From positions 1-34,981 of the forward strand of contig CAYQMF010000065.1 in NCBI GenBank assembly GCA_964418595.1: a DNA stretch of 34,981 nt, read 5' to 3'. The translations under genes were made by a program, and so were the position numbers. Below are positions 9,108-17,218 of this stretch, in pieces. Source of the stretch: CAYQMF01 sp964418595 (GTDB lineage Bacteria > Planctomycetota > UBA1135 > UBA2386). Under the pieces are notes generated by a model, which worked only from the letters and a program-made list of their open reading frames with translations, ran no database searches and was not told where the DNA came from. Each line of letters starts with the position of its first letter. Within the stretch, counting starts at the first letter, position 1.

Positions 9108-12100
9108 ATGCAACACCATCACCGGAGCGAATCGTCGAGGGAGCGTCGGTCGGTCAGCCGCCAGCGCGGCTTCACTCTGATCGAGGTCACCATCGCGGCC
9201 GTCGTGTTCGCGCTCATCTCCGTGGCGCTCGTCCAGCACCTGGCACTGAACTTCGCGTCGACGTCGTCGCAGAAGGACACCGTCTACGCCTACAGCAAGG
9301 CGCAGGCGATCCTGTCCGAGATCCAGGCCTATGTCGACCGCGGTGAAGTCTCGGCTGCCATCGAACTCGACGCGCTCGACGACGGCGTCACGAACAAACC
9401 GCACCTGACGATCAGCATGGACTCGTCGCGCAACCTGGTGCCGCCCGACCATGTGGTCTCGGGCAACTACCAGCGCGACGGCGCCTGGGTGTGGTCGCGC
9501 CGGATCACGGTCAAGCGGCTCGCGGGCCTGCAGAACCGCAACGTCCGCTACGTGACGGTGCAGATCTTCAAGCGCAACATCGCAGGCACGGAACAGGCGT
9601 TGGCGAGCATCTCGTCGGTGGTGAACTCCGTTGGCTCGTCGTTCCCGACCTCGCAGGTCTACGACCTGTATCTCCTCGCCGTCGAGAACATCCCCGGGTG
9701 GTGGGTGTTCATGGAGTCCATCATTCCGTTCGTCGAGTCGGCGATCACCGATCTCGAGGCGCGCAACCCGGGTCTCGTGGTGCGCACGCACTGGATCACC
9801 AAGGCCAGCTACGGGCGCTCGCAGTTGTACCAGCCGTTGGTCAACGACATCGACGACAGCATCGTCGACAAGACCAGCGTCTACTACTACCCCGGCCGCA
9901 TGCCGGCCGGCAGCGCGTCGCAGTACTACTACGTGCCGCACATGATCAAGGCGCGCATGCTGCGCGACGGCGCGGCGGCCAACGGCTACGACCCGATCGT
10001 CAACCCGATGCCGTACGCGCTGGCCGACTGGTTCAACCACGCGCTGCGCCTGCCGCAGGAGCGCGAGTTCCACGACGCCCGCGTGGCGTTGATCCGGCAG
10101 CGACGCTTGGACATCGCCGCGGCCCGGCGGGCCGGGACGGCCATTCCTCCGGAATACACCGACATGTCCGAGGAGCCGACCCTGCGGCTGCTCTACGAGG
10201 ACATGAACACCAACCCGGACGCGTATCGCAACGCGTGGATCATCAACCTGCACGGCGAGCTGCTGCCGATGCCGGCGATGCGCAACTACTCGGACGCGGC
10301 GCGTCTGCCGGACCAGATCCCCGGTGTCCGCGTGGTGACGCACCCGGAGGAACTGCGCACCCGTCACGAGCCCGCCGGCACGACCGATCCGGTGCGGCTG
10401 CGCGTGTACTCGTACACGACCGACCTCGCCTACATCACCAACCGCGCCGCCTACCTGGCGGCTGCCGAGAACGTGGCGCCGAAGATCATGCCCGCGGACC
10501 GACCGATCGCGATCGAGCTGCCGGGCATCGACCTCACCGACGGCACCGACGGCAGCACCAACGGAACCAATGGACTGTTCGCGGGGGTCCTGGTCGAGGG
10601 CCTGGCAGGGGGCACCGACCGAGCGGGTGTCGCGGTGCCGTACTCCACCGGGTTCGCCGCGATGCGGAGTCGCGACAGGCTCACCAGTACCGAGCAGAAG
10701 ATCGAGATGCACTACGAGGTGGCGTACGACCCGGCACGCCGCAGCACGCTGCTCAAGCTCTACAACTCGCCGGTGGTCGCGCCCTGGGTGCAGGGGCCTC
10801 TCGTCGGCCAGTGGCGCGGGACGTTCCCCGACCGTCGCGGTCGCCTTTACGGCCTCGACTACGTGCCCGGCAGCCCCGGCGGCACGGCATTCGCGCGCGA
10901 CCTGGGGGTGGCAGGCGGAGCGTCGGACGATGCGCCGCGCAACACCGCGCGCTGGCGGATCACCATCCCGCCGGCGGTGTTCGCGTCGCAGCGGTTCGTC
11001 GACGACAACGGGGTCTACAACGACCCGCGCTCGGACGTCGTGCTGACCATGCGGACCCAGATCTGGGACCCCGCGGTGGGCTTCGGGGCGGGCGAGTCGT
11101 ACCCCGTCGCGGTGCAGCCCGACAACATGTCGGAGACGTACACCTGGTGGGCCGACTCGCCGCAGGACGTGCCGTTGACGGAGCGGTCGCAGTTCCTCGG
11201 CGACCCGCGCCACAACCCCTACAAGGACCTCTACCGCGGGGATCCCGACTTCAGCAACGGCTACAACTGGTATCACGACGCGCTTGCCAACTCGGGTGAG
11301 ATGGCGCGCAACGACTACCCGGGGCTCGACTCCGCCGTCCTCGCCAACCGCTGGTTGGGGCGCATGCGCAGCGACATGCCCCGCCTCTACCAGGTGGTGC
11401 GCAACGGCCTCGTGACTGCGGGCGCGGTGTACACGACGCTCACCGGCTTCTCCTACTACTACATGGGGATCGGCGGCGAGATCGGCTACGACAGCGCCAA
11501 CGGCTACCCGTCCTCGATCCCGACGAGCGCCATGCCGTGGGGTGGCGGGTCGGGGAGCAGCAGCTTCATCAACACGATCACCGGCTACCGCTGCCTCGTG
11601 CGCGAGCGCTCGCTCGGTGCGTACTGGTGGGGCATCCCGTGGCTGGGTGAGCTGTATCCCGACTCGCGCTACACGAGCGACTGGCTGGTGGCGGGGAACC
11701 TGCCTTGCGGCAGCGGCAACTTCATGCAGCAGACCGACCAGGTCGTGTACCAGAACAGCGTGCAGACCACGTTCGGGACATCGATGCTGTCGGACCGGCA
11801 CCTCGCGGCGTCGGAAGGCTGCACGAGCTTCTTCAACATCGGCACGCCGACAACGACCTTCCACCACCAGTTCAACGATGGGACGTCGACCCTGATCGGT
11901 GCCGGCCTCGACCTGGGTTCGCGCTACAACTTCCCGATGCCGGCCACCGCGCCGAGCAACCGCCCGTTCCGGCTCGACACCAATCGCGACGGCGGCCTCG
12001 GCTCGGAGTGGTACCAGAACCCGTACGCGGCGGAGCGCTTCCAGGCGGCCCTGGCGCGGGTGTACTACAACCACCCCAACAGCGGCGGCACCGGATCGGG

Positions 12101-12689
12101 CCTCGTCGAACTGCGTGACTCCGTCGGTGCGAACTCGGCCTACATCGTCGTCAACGGCATCTCGAACGCGGTCGCCAGCGGCTCGTCGTTCATCGCCAAG
12201 TACTCGGTCCTGACCATGGTGCAGTCGTTCCTCGAAGGGGCCGGGACGGGCCTTCGCAACCGGATCCCGCAGTTACCCCGCGTCGAGATCACGCAGCCGA
12301 CGGAGATCACGGAACTGGCGGCTCCCCTGCAGGTGGACATCGGCTTCGACGTGAGCTGGCGCCGCTGGGACGGGCAGACCTACACCAGCTCCACTCCGCT
12401 CACCTACGCGGAGGCCGAGTCCAACCTCGACTACGTTGCGATGTACTCGCGCGACAACGGTCTCACCTGGCTGGTCTGCAACCGCGATGTGCTGGTGACG
12501 CCGGGCGAACGACCGACTGACTCGAGCCTGATGCTGGCCGACGCCGGCCCGGGCCCCGAACTCGTGCGCTGGGACGTGCCGGAGACGCGCTTCCCGCAGG
12601 GCACGTATCTCGTTCGCGTCGAGTGCTACCGCCGCGGCCTGCAGTTGCACTACGCCCAGCACCAGGTCCGCGTCTTCATCCAACGCTAG
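9108..12689 (+). CDS. Giant type IV prepilin-like protein (1193 residues)
   Basis: The N-terminus is a class III prepilin signal: a basic leader, then G21|F22-T-L-I-E-V with the key Glu at mature position 5, then a hydrophobic helix to about residue 45. This predicts processing by a PilD-type peptidase. Normal minor pilins of this kind (PilV/PilI) have about 120-250 residues; here about 1150 residues follow the helix. This passenger is rich in Tyr, Trp and Asn, is compositionally like a secreted protein, and has no domain I can name. It has a few paired cysteines (for example near 826, 866 and 905), no low-complexity repeats, and ends with a beta-rich region (about 1060-1193) that could be an Ig/fibronectin-like module. 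It lies between two other pilin-type genes. A pilus-tip adhesin or a pseudopilin carrying an extracellular domain is the likely role, but this is not proven. Confidence 0.75.
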   Translation: MQHHHRSESSRERRSVSRQRGFTLIEVTIAAVVFALISVALVQHLALNFASTSSQKDTVYAYSKAQAILSEIQAYVDRGEVSAAIELDALDDGVTNKPHLTISMDSSRNLVPPDHVVSGNYQRDGAWVWSRRITVKRLAGLQNRNVRYVTVQIFKRNIAGTEQALASISSVVNSVGSSFPTSQVYDLYLLAVENIPGWWVFMESIIPFVESAITDLEARNPGLVVRTHWITKASYGRSQLYQPLVNDIDDSIVDKTSVYYYPGRMPAGSASQYYYVPHMIKARMLRDGAAANGYDPIVNPMPYALADWFNHALRLPQEREFHDARVALIRQRRLDIAAARRAGTAIPPEYTDMSEEPTLRLLYEDMNTNPDAYRNAWIINLHGELLPMPAMRNYSDAARLPDQIPGVRVVTHPEELRTRHEPAGTTDPVRLRVYSYTTDLAYITNRAAYLAAAENVAPKIMPADRPIAIELPGIDLTDGTDGSTNGTNGLFAGVLVEGLAGGTDRAGVAVPYSTGFAAMRSRDRLTSTEQKIEMHYEVAYDPARRSTLLKLYNSPVVAPWVQGPLVGQWRGTFPDRRGRLYGLDYVPGSPGGTAFARDLGVAGGASDDAPRNTARWRITIPPAVFASQRFVDDNGVYNDPRSDVVLTMRTQIWDPAVGFGAGESYPVAVQPDNMSETYTWWADSPQDVPLTERSQFLGDPRHNPYKDLYRGDPDFSNGYNWYHDALANSGEMARNDYPGLDSAVLANRWLGRMRSDMPRLYQVVRNGLVTAGAVYTTLTGFSYYYMGIGGEIGYDSANGYPSSIPTSAMPWGGGSGSSSFINTITGYRCLVRERSLGAYWWGIPWLGELYPDSRYTSDWLVAGNLPCGSGNFMQQTDQVVYQNSVQTTFGTSMLSDRHLAASEGCTSFFNIGTPTTTFHHQFNDGTSTLIGAGLDLGSRYNFPMPATAPSNRPFRLDTNRDGGLGSEWYQNPYAAERFQAALARVYYNHPNSGGTGSGLVELRDSVGANSAYIVVNGISNAVASGSSFIAKYSVLTMVQSFLEGAGTGLRNRIPQLPRVEITQPTEITELAAPLQVDIGFDVSWRRWDGQTYTSSTPLTYAEAESNLDYVAMYSRDNGLTWLVCNRDVLVTPGERPTDSSLMLADAGPGPELVRWDVPETRFPQGTYLVRVECYRRGLQLHYAQHQVRVFIQR

Positions 12690-12693
12690 GAGA
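12688..12693 (+). promoter_or_regulatory. Ribosome-binding site of the PilW-like gene
   Basis: AGGAGA overlaps the TAG stop of the giant prepilin and sits 7 bp before ATG 12701, which sets that start and argues for coupled translation. Confidence 0.65.
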
Positions 12694-12700
12694 CCCTCGC

Positions 12701-13789
12701 ATGCAGCCGACGATGCAACGTGAGCGACGAGTGGGGCTCGTGCGCCAGTGCCGGGCGGCGCTCGCCGCCGGCTTCACCCTGCTCGAGACCCTGATCGCGT
12801 CCACGCTCCTGATCATGCTCGTGTTCCTGGTGGTGACGCTCAGCGACGACGCGGCGTCGGCACAGCGCTACGCCGCGCGCATCACGCGTGCGACCGAACT
12901 GGGCCAGGACATCGTGTCCGAGATGCGACGCTACGTCTCGTCGTCGGTGCGCCTGTTCCACAACAACGCCGACGGGGCCGGCTACCTCGACCGCGTCGAG
13001 CTCGCATTCGACGCGGAGCGGCTGGTTGGCCGCCTGCCGCAGATGCGCTCGACGGCGATCTTCGAGCGCGACACCGGCACGACGATCACCGGCAACGTCC
13101 TGTTGTTCGCGCGGCACGCGTGGACCGACACGTACACGTGCTTCGGCAGCGGCAACACGTACGGTCTCGACGTCTACCGCATGTGCGGCTACTACCTGCG
13201 TCCTGACGGTGACGGTCTCGTCGTCAACTCGGCCATCGGTCTCAACCTCTGTCGCTACGTCAGCGAACCGGTGGTCTCGGGCGAGCAGATCGACGCGATC
13301 CTCGATGCCGCGGATCGCGGCGAGATCTTCCGCAACCTGCTCGACGGGCGGACCACCAGCGATCTCATCGCGCAGCCGGATCCCGTGCATCCACCCCTGC
13401 AGGTCGTGTGGCGCGTCAACGGGCAGCCCGACACGGTGGGCACGTTCCGCGAGATCGACCCGGCCGGGCTCGTCCTGTCCGACAACCCGTTGCCGCCGCG
13501 TCCGGCCCGCTGGCGGATCGGGCGCGATCTGGCCCTCAGCAACGACGGCCTCCTCCAGTTCCGGCACTACTCGGTGGCCACGAACTGGGCGCCACCGGCG
13601 TGTGGCGTAGGCCGGTTCAGCCAGCTCTCGGCCACGGGCGAGGGGTTCCCGCACGGGTTCGAGGTCCAGTTCATCGGTCCGGCCTCCGCCCGCCAGGTGC
13701 TCCTGCGCCTCTCCATCGTCAGCACCGTCCGCTCGGGCCTCCCGGCGTGGGCGACGACCGAGATGATCCAGGACTGCCGGGACATCTGA
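12701..13789 (+). CDS. PilW-like type IV prepilin/pseudopilin
   Basis: This encodes 362 residues with a prepilin cleavage motif G24|F25-T-L-L-E-T (Glu at mature position 5) and a hydrophobic helix to about residue 47. Its length and its place after a PilX-like and a PilV-like gene fit PilW or GspJ-type minor pilins. The soluble part contains several cysteines (for example in DTYTCFG, YRMCGYY and LNLCRY) that could form disulfides outside the cell. The gene is tightly linked to the giant prepilin (11 bp gap). No assembly ATPase, platform protein or secretin is in the window, so the machinery must be encoded elsewhere. Confidence 0.72.
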   Translation: MQPTMQRERRVGLVRQCRAALAAGFTLLETLIASTLLIMLVFLVVTLSDDAASAQRYAARITRATELGQDIVSEMRRYVSSSVRLFHNNADGAGYLDRVELAFDAERLVGRLPQMRSTAIFERDTGTTITGNVLLFARHAWTDTYTCFGSGNTYGLDVYRMCGYYLRPDGDGLVVNSAIGLNLCRYVSEPVVSGEQIDAILDAADRGEIFRNLLDGRTTSDLIAQPDPVHPPLQVVWRVNGQPDTVGTFREIDPAGLVLSDNPLPPRPARWRIGRDLALSNDGLLQFRHYSVATNWAPPACGVGRFSQLSATGEGFPHGFEVQFIGPASARQVLLRLSIVSTVRSGLPAWATTEMIQDCRDI

Positions 13790-13869
13790 GGCGCCCTGCC
13801 CCCGGCACAGGCTTGCGCCGTGGGGCGCCGGCTCCTACAGTCCGCGCCCCCTTGGCCGAGACATCGCGT

Positions 13870-14085
13870 ATGGATGACACCCTCCCCCTTGACCTGGTGC
13901 GCCTCGTCGGCGGGTCGTTCCATAAGACGGCGCTCCTGCAGAAGCGGGTGCGTGAGCTCGTGCGCGGTCAGAAGCCGTTGTTCGAGACCCGGGAGCGCAA
14001 CTTCATCAGGATCGCGGCCGAGGAGATGCGGCGCGGGCTGATCGAACTCGTGCCCGACGAGGACGAGCAGAGCTACTCGCTGTGA
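13870..14085 (+). CDS. rpoZ: RNA polymerase omega-like small subunit
   Basis: This is 71 residues from ATG 13870. It lines up along its length with omega subunits: D-x-V-x-x-V-G-x-x-F near the N-terminus (residues 8-17), a basic helix with QKRVREL (24-30), a G-x-x-PLF turn (33-37), and the ending I-A-x-E-E-x-x-x-G-L-I (48-58). Omega of E. coli has the same order (IGNRF, ARRAR, GGKDPLV, ALREIEEGLI) and a similar length (about 90). Omega stabilises beta' folding in RNA polymerase. The gene stands alone between the pilin cluster and an RNA-rich gap rather than next to gmk or spoT as in many proteobacteria. The call rests on pattern alignment by eye. Confidence 0.6.
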   Translation: MDDTLPLDLVRLVGGSFHKTALLQKRVRELVRGQKPLFETRERNFIRIAAEEMRRGLIELVPDEDEQSYSL

Positions 14086-14107
14086 AGCGGACTGGATGAG
14101 GTGGTCG

Positions 14108-14123
14108 CACCCGTACGCGGGTG
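14108..14123 (+). terminator. UACG-tetraloop hairpin after rpoZ
   Basis: CACCCG-TACG-CGGGTG is a perfect six-base-pair stem closed by a C(UACG)G loop, one of the very stable UNCG tetraloops. It starts 22 bp after the rpoZ-like stop codon. No T-run follows, so it could be a transcript 3'-end stabiliser, a Rho-type end or part of the adjoining structured region. Confidence 0.45.
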
Positions 14124-14242
14124 GGACTGCGCCGGCGTAGAAAAGGCGGGCCCCTGGGCTGCAAGGGCCGCGCATGCTCGCCCGGCGCGCAGGATTCACA
14201 GCGAGGCTCCCTTGCCGTGGGCTCTTCCACTGCAGGGTCCGA

Positions 14243-14359
14243 GCGGCCCTGGAAGCCGCAGACGATGCCATCGCCGGCGGCCCTATCTGGTCGTCGCGCC
14301 AGCGACGACATCAAACCTCCTGGGTTGCGGCCGCCGGCTTCGATGGGCTCCAGGGCCGT
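14243..14359. ncRNA. Candidate structured RNA or leader element (nested hairpins)
   Basis: Within the 311-bp gene-free stretch 14086-14396, three helices nest exactly. The outer stem pairs 14243-14253 with 14349-14359 (9 perfect pairs plus C-G and a G-U). The middle stem pairs 14268-14273 (CCATCG) with 14341-14346 (CGATGG) and runs, after a 3-nt bulge, into 14274-14282 (CCGGCGGCC) with 14329-14337 (GGCCGCCGG). An inner hairpin pairs 14290-14297 with 14302-14309 (GTCGTCGC/GCGACGAC, loop GCCA). An exposed strand at 14313-14321 reads AAACCTCCT, like the anti-Shine-Dalgarno end of 16S rRNA. Upstream, 14161-14167 (GCAAGGG) can pair with 14209-14215 (CCCTTGC), so the structure may be larger. The element ends 37 bp before the next ATG. 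I cannot match it to a known RNA family. The strand is not certain, but both flanking genes are on plus. Confidence 0.5.
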
Positions 14360-14396
14360 GCGGCGTCGAGCCGATGAACGAGGCGAGGTACCCGCC

Positions 14397-15242
14397 ATGC
14401 GCCGATTCGTCTTCCTGGCCTCGCTCCTCGTTCCTCTGCACGCCCTTCCCGCGCAGGATCCCGTCCTGCACCCGGAGAAAGAGCGCGTCCAGAAGGAGAT
14501 CCTGCGCAAGCAGGAGGCCATCCGCGAGGGCAAGGTCGGCCTCTACAACGTTCGCGTCCGCCTGCGCCTGAACAACGGCTCGCGCATGCTCGGCGTGGTC
14601 AAGAGCGGTCGCTTCGTCGAGCAGGAGCACGGGATCGACTTCGTCGAGGCTGACCGGCACAGCTCGGACGCCGGCATCCGGCTCTGGTACTTCGATGACA
14701 GCAACAGCTTCGTGTTCCTGCGTTGGGCCGACATCGAGTCGCACAAGGTGGTTGCGCGCCTGACCAACGAAGAAGTACGCGCGATCGAGACGAGCCTCGT
14801 GGAGCGCGATGCGGGCCTCGCGGAGCAGCGTCGGCTCGCCGCGGAGAGGAAGGCGAAGGCCGAGGCGGCGGCGCGCGCCGAGGCGGAGCGCGCCGCGGCG
14901 CCGACACCCGGAGGGGAGCCGGCGACGCCGGCGACGCCGGCGACGCCTTCACCCATCCCGGATCTGCTGCGCGAGTTCCCCCCGGACCAGGGTTGGGGCG
15001 AAGCGCGCGCGGCGGAGATCGAGCAGCGCAAGATCGCGGTCGGCGCCTACCCCAACCCGCAGGAGCGGCGCTTCCTCGAGGTGTTGCCCGACTGGAAGCT
15101 GCAGCGCGACGAATACGCTGCGCGCGCGCAGAAGGCCGACAAGCCGGCCGGCGGCGACACGGGCAAGCCCGGGGCGACGACCGAGCCGGCGACCTCGCCG
15201 GCGCCCAAGCCGAGCGATACGCCCGCACCGGTCAAGCGCTGA
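14397..15242 (+). CDS. Secreted or periplasmic protein of unknown function
   Basis: This is 281 residues from ATG 14397. It has a clear Sec signal peptide (residues 1-19, MRRFVFLASLL then ALPA|QD). Residues about 43-125 look like a small beta-barrel (RLNNGSRMLGVV, GRFVEQ, IRLWYFDD, FVFLRWADIESHKV), and a charged Ala/Glu/Lys/Arg-rich helix follows (about 137-168). Then come a Thr-Pro-Ala linker with a short perfect repeat, a second conserved-looking block (about 190-240) with QGWGEARAAEIEQRK and NPQERRFLEVLPDWKLQ, and a disordered Pro/Thr/Lys tail. I do not recognise a family. The structured element at 14243-14359 lies directly upstream and could be its leader; fabD follows after 61 bp. Confidence 0.7.
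   Translation: MRRFVFLASLLVPLHALPAQDPVLHPEKERVQKEILRKQEAIREGKVGLYNVRVRLRLNNGSRMLGVVKSGRFVEQEHGIDFVEADRHSSDAGIRLWYFDDSNSFVFLRWADIESHKVVARLTNEEVRAIETSLVERDAGLAEQRRLAAERKAKAEAAARAEAERAAAPTPGGEPATPATPATPSPIPDLLREFPPDQGWGEARAAEIEQRKIAVGAYPNPQERRFLEVLPDWKLQRDEYAARAQKADKPAGGDTGKPGATTEPATSPAPKPSDTPAPVKR
14921..14947 (+). repeat. Three perfect 9-bp tandem copies (GGCGACGCC)
   Basis: Three head-to-tail copies of GGCGACGCC lie in frame inside the linker of the secreted protein and encode an Ala-Thr-Pro repeat. They are a likely slippage site that would change linker length without a frameshift. Confidence 0.8.
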
Positions 15243-15303
15243 GCGGGACGCCACCCGGCGCGCGCGCTTGGCCGCCGTGGCGCCCCGGCTATCCTCTGGC
15301 GCG

Positions 15304-16221
15304 ATGCAGACCGCGCACCTGTTCACGGGGCAAGGATCCCAGTTCGCCGGCATGGGGAGGGACCTCGCCGAGCACTACGCGGTGGCGCGCGACACGTTCG
15401 CCGCCGCCGATGAAGCGCTGGGCGAGCCCTTGTCGAGTCTCTGCTTCGAGGGGCCGGAGGAGCGCCTCGCGCTGACGGAGAACACGCAGCCGGCGACGCT
15501 GACCATAGCGGTCGCGGCCTGGCGGGCGCTCGGTGCGACGCCGGACGTCGCCGCGGGGCACTCGCTGGGCGAGTACGCTGCCCTCGTGGCGGCGGGCGTG
15601 TTCGACTTCACGGACGCCGTCCGTCTCGTGCGGGAGCGCGGCCGACGGATGCAGGCCGCGGTGCCGGTGGGGGTGGGTGGCATGGTCGTGCTGCGCAAAC
15701 TCACGCTCGACGACGCACGCGCGCTCGTGGGCAAGGTCACCGCCGGCGTGTGCGAGATCGCCAACATCAATGCCCCGGGACAGATCGTCCTGTCGGGCGA
15801 GATCGCGGCGATGAAGCAGGTGGTTGGCCTGGTCCCGCCCAAGTCGGCGCTCGAGCTGCCGGTCTCGGTGCCCTTCCACTGCTCGCTCCTGCGCGACGCG
15901 GCGGCGGCGTTCGCCGAGCGCCTGGCGGCGACGAGGATGCGCGATCCGGCCTTCCCCGTGTGGTGCAACGTGGACGCCAGGCCGGTGACCACCGCCGCGC
16001 AGGCGCGCGACGCGCTGACCCGCCAGTTCGCCGGCTCCGTGCTCTGGCAGCAGAGCCTCGAGGGCATGCTCGCGGCCGGCGTCCGGCGCTTCGTCGAGTT
16101 CGGACCGAAGGCGCCGCTCACGAAGATGGCCGTGCAGACGGCCAACCACGTGGGGGTGACCGGGGTGACGGTGCACGCGGCGACCACGCACGCCGAGATC
16201 GAAGCGCTGAAGACCCGCTGA
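15304..16221 (+). CDS. fabD: Malonyl-CoA:acyl carrier protein transacylase
   Basis: This 305-residue protein matches FabD throughout and in length. It moves malonate from CoA to ACP for fatty acid synthesis in the cytoplasm. Visible features are the N-terminal GQGSQ (residues 9-13), the nucleophile elbow GHSLGEY with Ser87, the RGRRMQ helix (about 112-117) and the catalytic histidine region VPFHC (His192). The ATG at 15304 has no good Shine-Dalgarno site. fabD here is not with fabH, fabG or acpP, but opens a run of lipid A and core genes (lpxK begins 4 bp after its stop), so acyl-chain supply and lipid A synthesis are probably co-expressed. Confidence 0.95.
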   Translation: MQTAHLFTGQGSQFAGMGRDLAEHYAVARDTFAAADEALGEPLSSLCFEGPEERLALTENTQPATLTIAVAAWRALGATPDVAAGHSLGEYAALVAAGVFDFTDAVRLVRERGRRMQAAVPVGVGGMVVLRKLTLDDARALVGKVTAGVCEIANINAPGQIVLSGEIAAMKQVVGLVPPKSALELPVSVPFHCSLLRDAAAAFAERLAATRMRDPAFPVWCNVDARPVTTAAQARDALTRQFAGSVLWQQSLEGMLAAGVRRFVEFGPKAPLTKMAVQTANHVGVTGVTVHAATTHAEIEALKTR

Positions 16222-16225
16222 ACCC

Positions 16226-17218
16226 GTGCCGACCGGGCGCGAAGAAGTGACCCTGCCGCCCTTGCTGCGTGCGGCGCTTTCCCCGCTGGGCTGGCTGTGG
16301 GGCGGGGTGATGGCAACCCGCAACCTGTGCTTCGACGTCGGTCTGCGTCGCGCGCATCGGCTGCCGATCCCCGTGGTCTCGGTCGGCAACCTCCGCGTCG
16401 GCGGGACCGGCAAGACTCCGCTCGTCGCGTGGATCCTCGAGCAGGCACACGCGAGTGGTCGTCGTCCCGCGGTCCTGTCGCGCGGCTACGGCCGCCGTCC
16501 CGGCGAGGACACCAACGACGAGGGGAAGCTGCTACGGCGTCGGTACCCGTGGGCGTCGGTCTTCTCGTTGCCGGATCGGGTCGAAGCGGGGCGGCAGGCG
16601 ATCGCCGCCGGGTACGACTACGCGATCCTCGACGACGGCTTCCAGCACCGCCGGCTCGCGCGCGACGTCGACATCGTGTGCCTGGACGCTCGGCGGCCGT
16701 TCGACGTCGTGACGCCGTCGGGAATGCAACGCGAGTGGAGCTGCGGGCTGCGACGCGCGAGCCTCGTCGTGCTCACTCGCTTCGCCACGGCGAGTCAGGC
16801 GGAGCGAGCCGCGGCGCTGGTCGCGGTCGCGCAGGTTGCTCCGACCCTGCCGGTGTTCACCAGCGGGCATGTGGCGCGCGACCTCCTCCGCGCGCCGGAC
16901 GGCGTCGTCGTCGGACTCGACGCGCTACGCGATCGCCGGGTGTGGCTGCTGTCGGCGATCGCACGCCCCGCCACGTTCGAAGCCACCGTGCGCGCCTGCG
17001 GGGCCGACGTCCTCGGCCACACGGCCGGCCGCGACCACCAGCCGTTCGCGCCGGCGGCGATCGAGAAGCTGGCGCGTGAGGTCGCGGCCAGGGATGCTTG
17101 GCTGGTCGTGACCGAGAAAGACGACGTGAAGCTCGCCCCCGACCTGCCCCGCCATGCGCTGCGCATCGACTTGCGGTTCGATGTGGCGCCGCCGCCGGCC
17201 CTGCTGGGTCTGCGTTGA
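16226..17218 (+). CDS. lpxK: Tetraacyldisaccharide 4'-kinase (lipid A)
   Basis: This 330-residue protein is LpxK, the membrane-associated kinase that puts the 4'-phosphate on the lipid A disaccharide. It shows the N-terminal helix (about 12-30), the family's Walker A GNLRVGGTGKTP (54-65), then LSRGYGR, DDGFQHR and D-x-V-x-LDARRPF in the usual order, and a late TEKDDVKL motif. I chose GTG 16226, 4 bp after fabD; GTG 16247 is possible because the residues between are not conserved. The gene proves that the organism, or an ancestor, makes lipid A. Its stop overlaps the probable TTG start of the acyltransferase. Confidence 0.95.
   Translation: MPTGREEVTLPPLLRAALSPLGWLWGGVMATRNLCFDVGLRRAHRLPIPVVSVGNLRVGGTGKTPLVAWILEQAHASGRRPAVLSRGYGRRPGEDTNDEGKLLRRRYPWASVFSLPDRVEAGRQAIAAGYDYAILDDGFQHRRLARDVDIVCLDARRPFDVVTPSGMQREWSCGLRRASLVVLTRFATASQAERAAALVAVAQVAPTLPVFTSGHVARDLLRAPDGVVVGLDALRDRRVWLLSAIARPATFEATVRACGADVLGHTAGRDHQPFAPAAIEKLAREVAARDAWLVVTEKDDVKLAPDLPRHALRIDLRFDVAPPPALLGLR

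Noticed and set aside
9015..12074. A 1019-residue minus-strand open frame across the giant prepilin
   Set aside because: It is rich in His, Arg and Val with no domain or signal, and the plus frame has a prepilin signal and a strong RBS.
14006..14311. A minus-strand frame of 101 residues with AGGAGG before its ATG
   Set aside because: The composition is Arg/Pro-rich noise, it runs antisense over the omega-like gene, and the SD-like motif is explained by the paired loop of the structured element. Kept only as a reason to test both strands.
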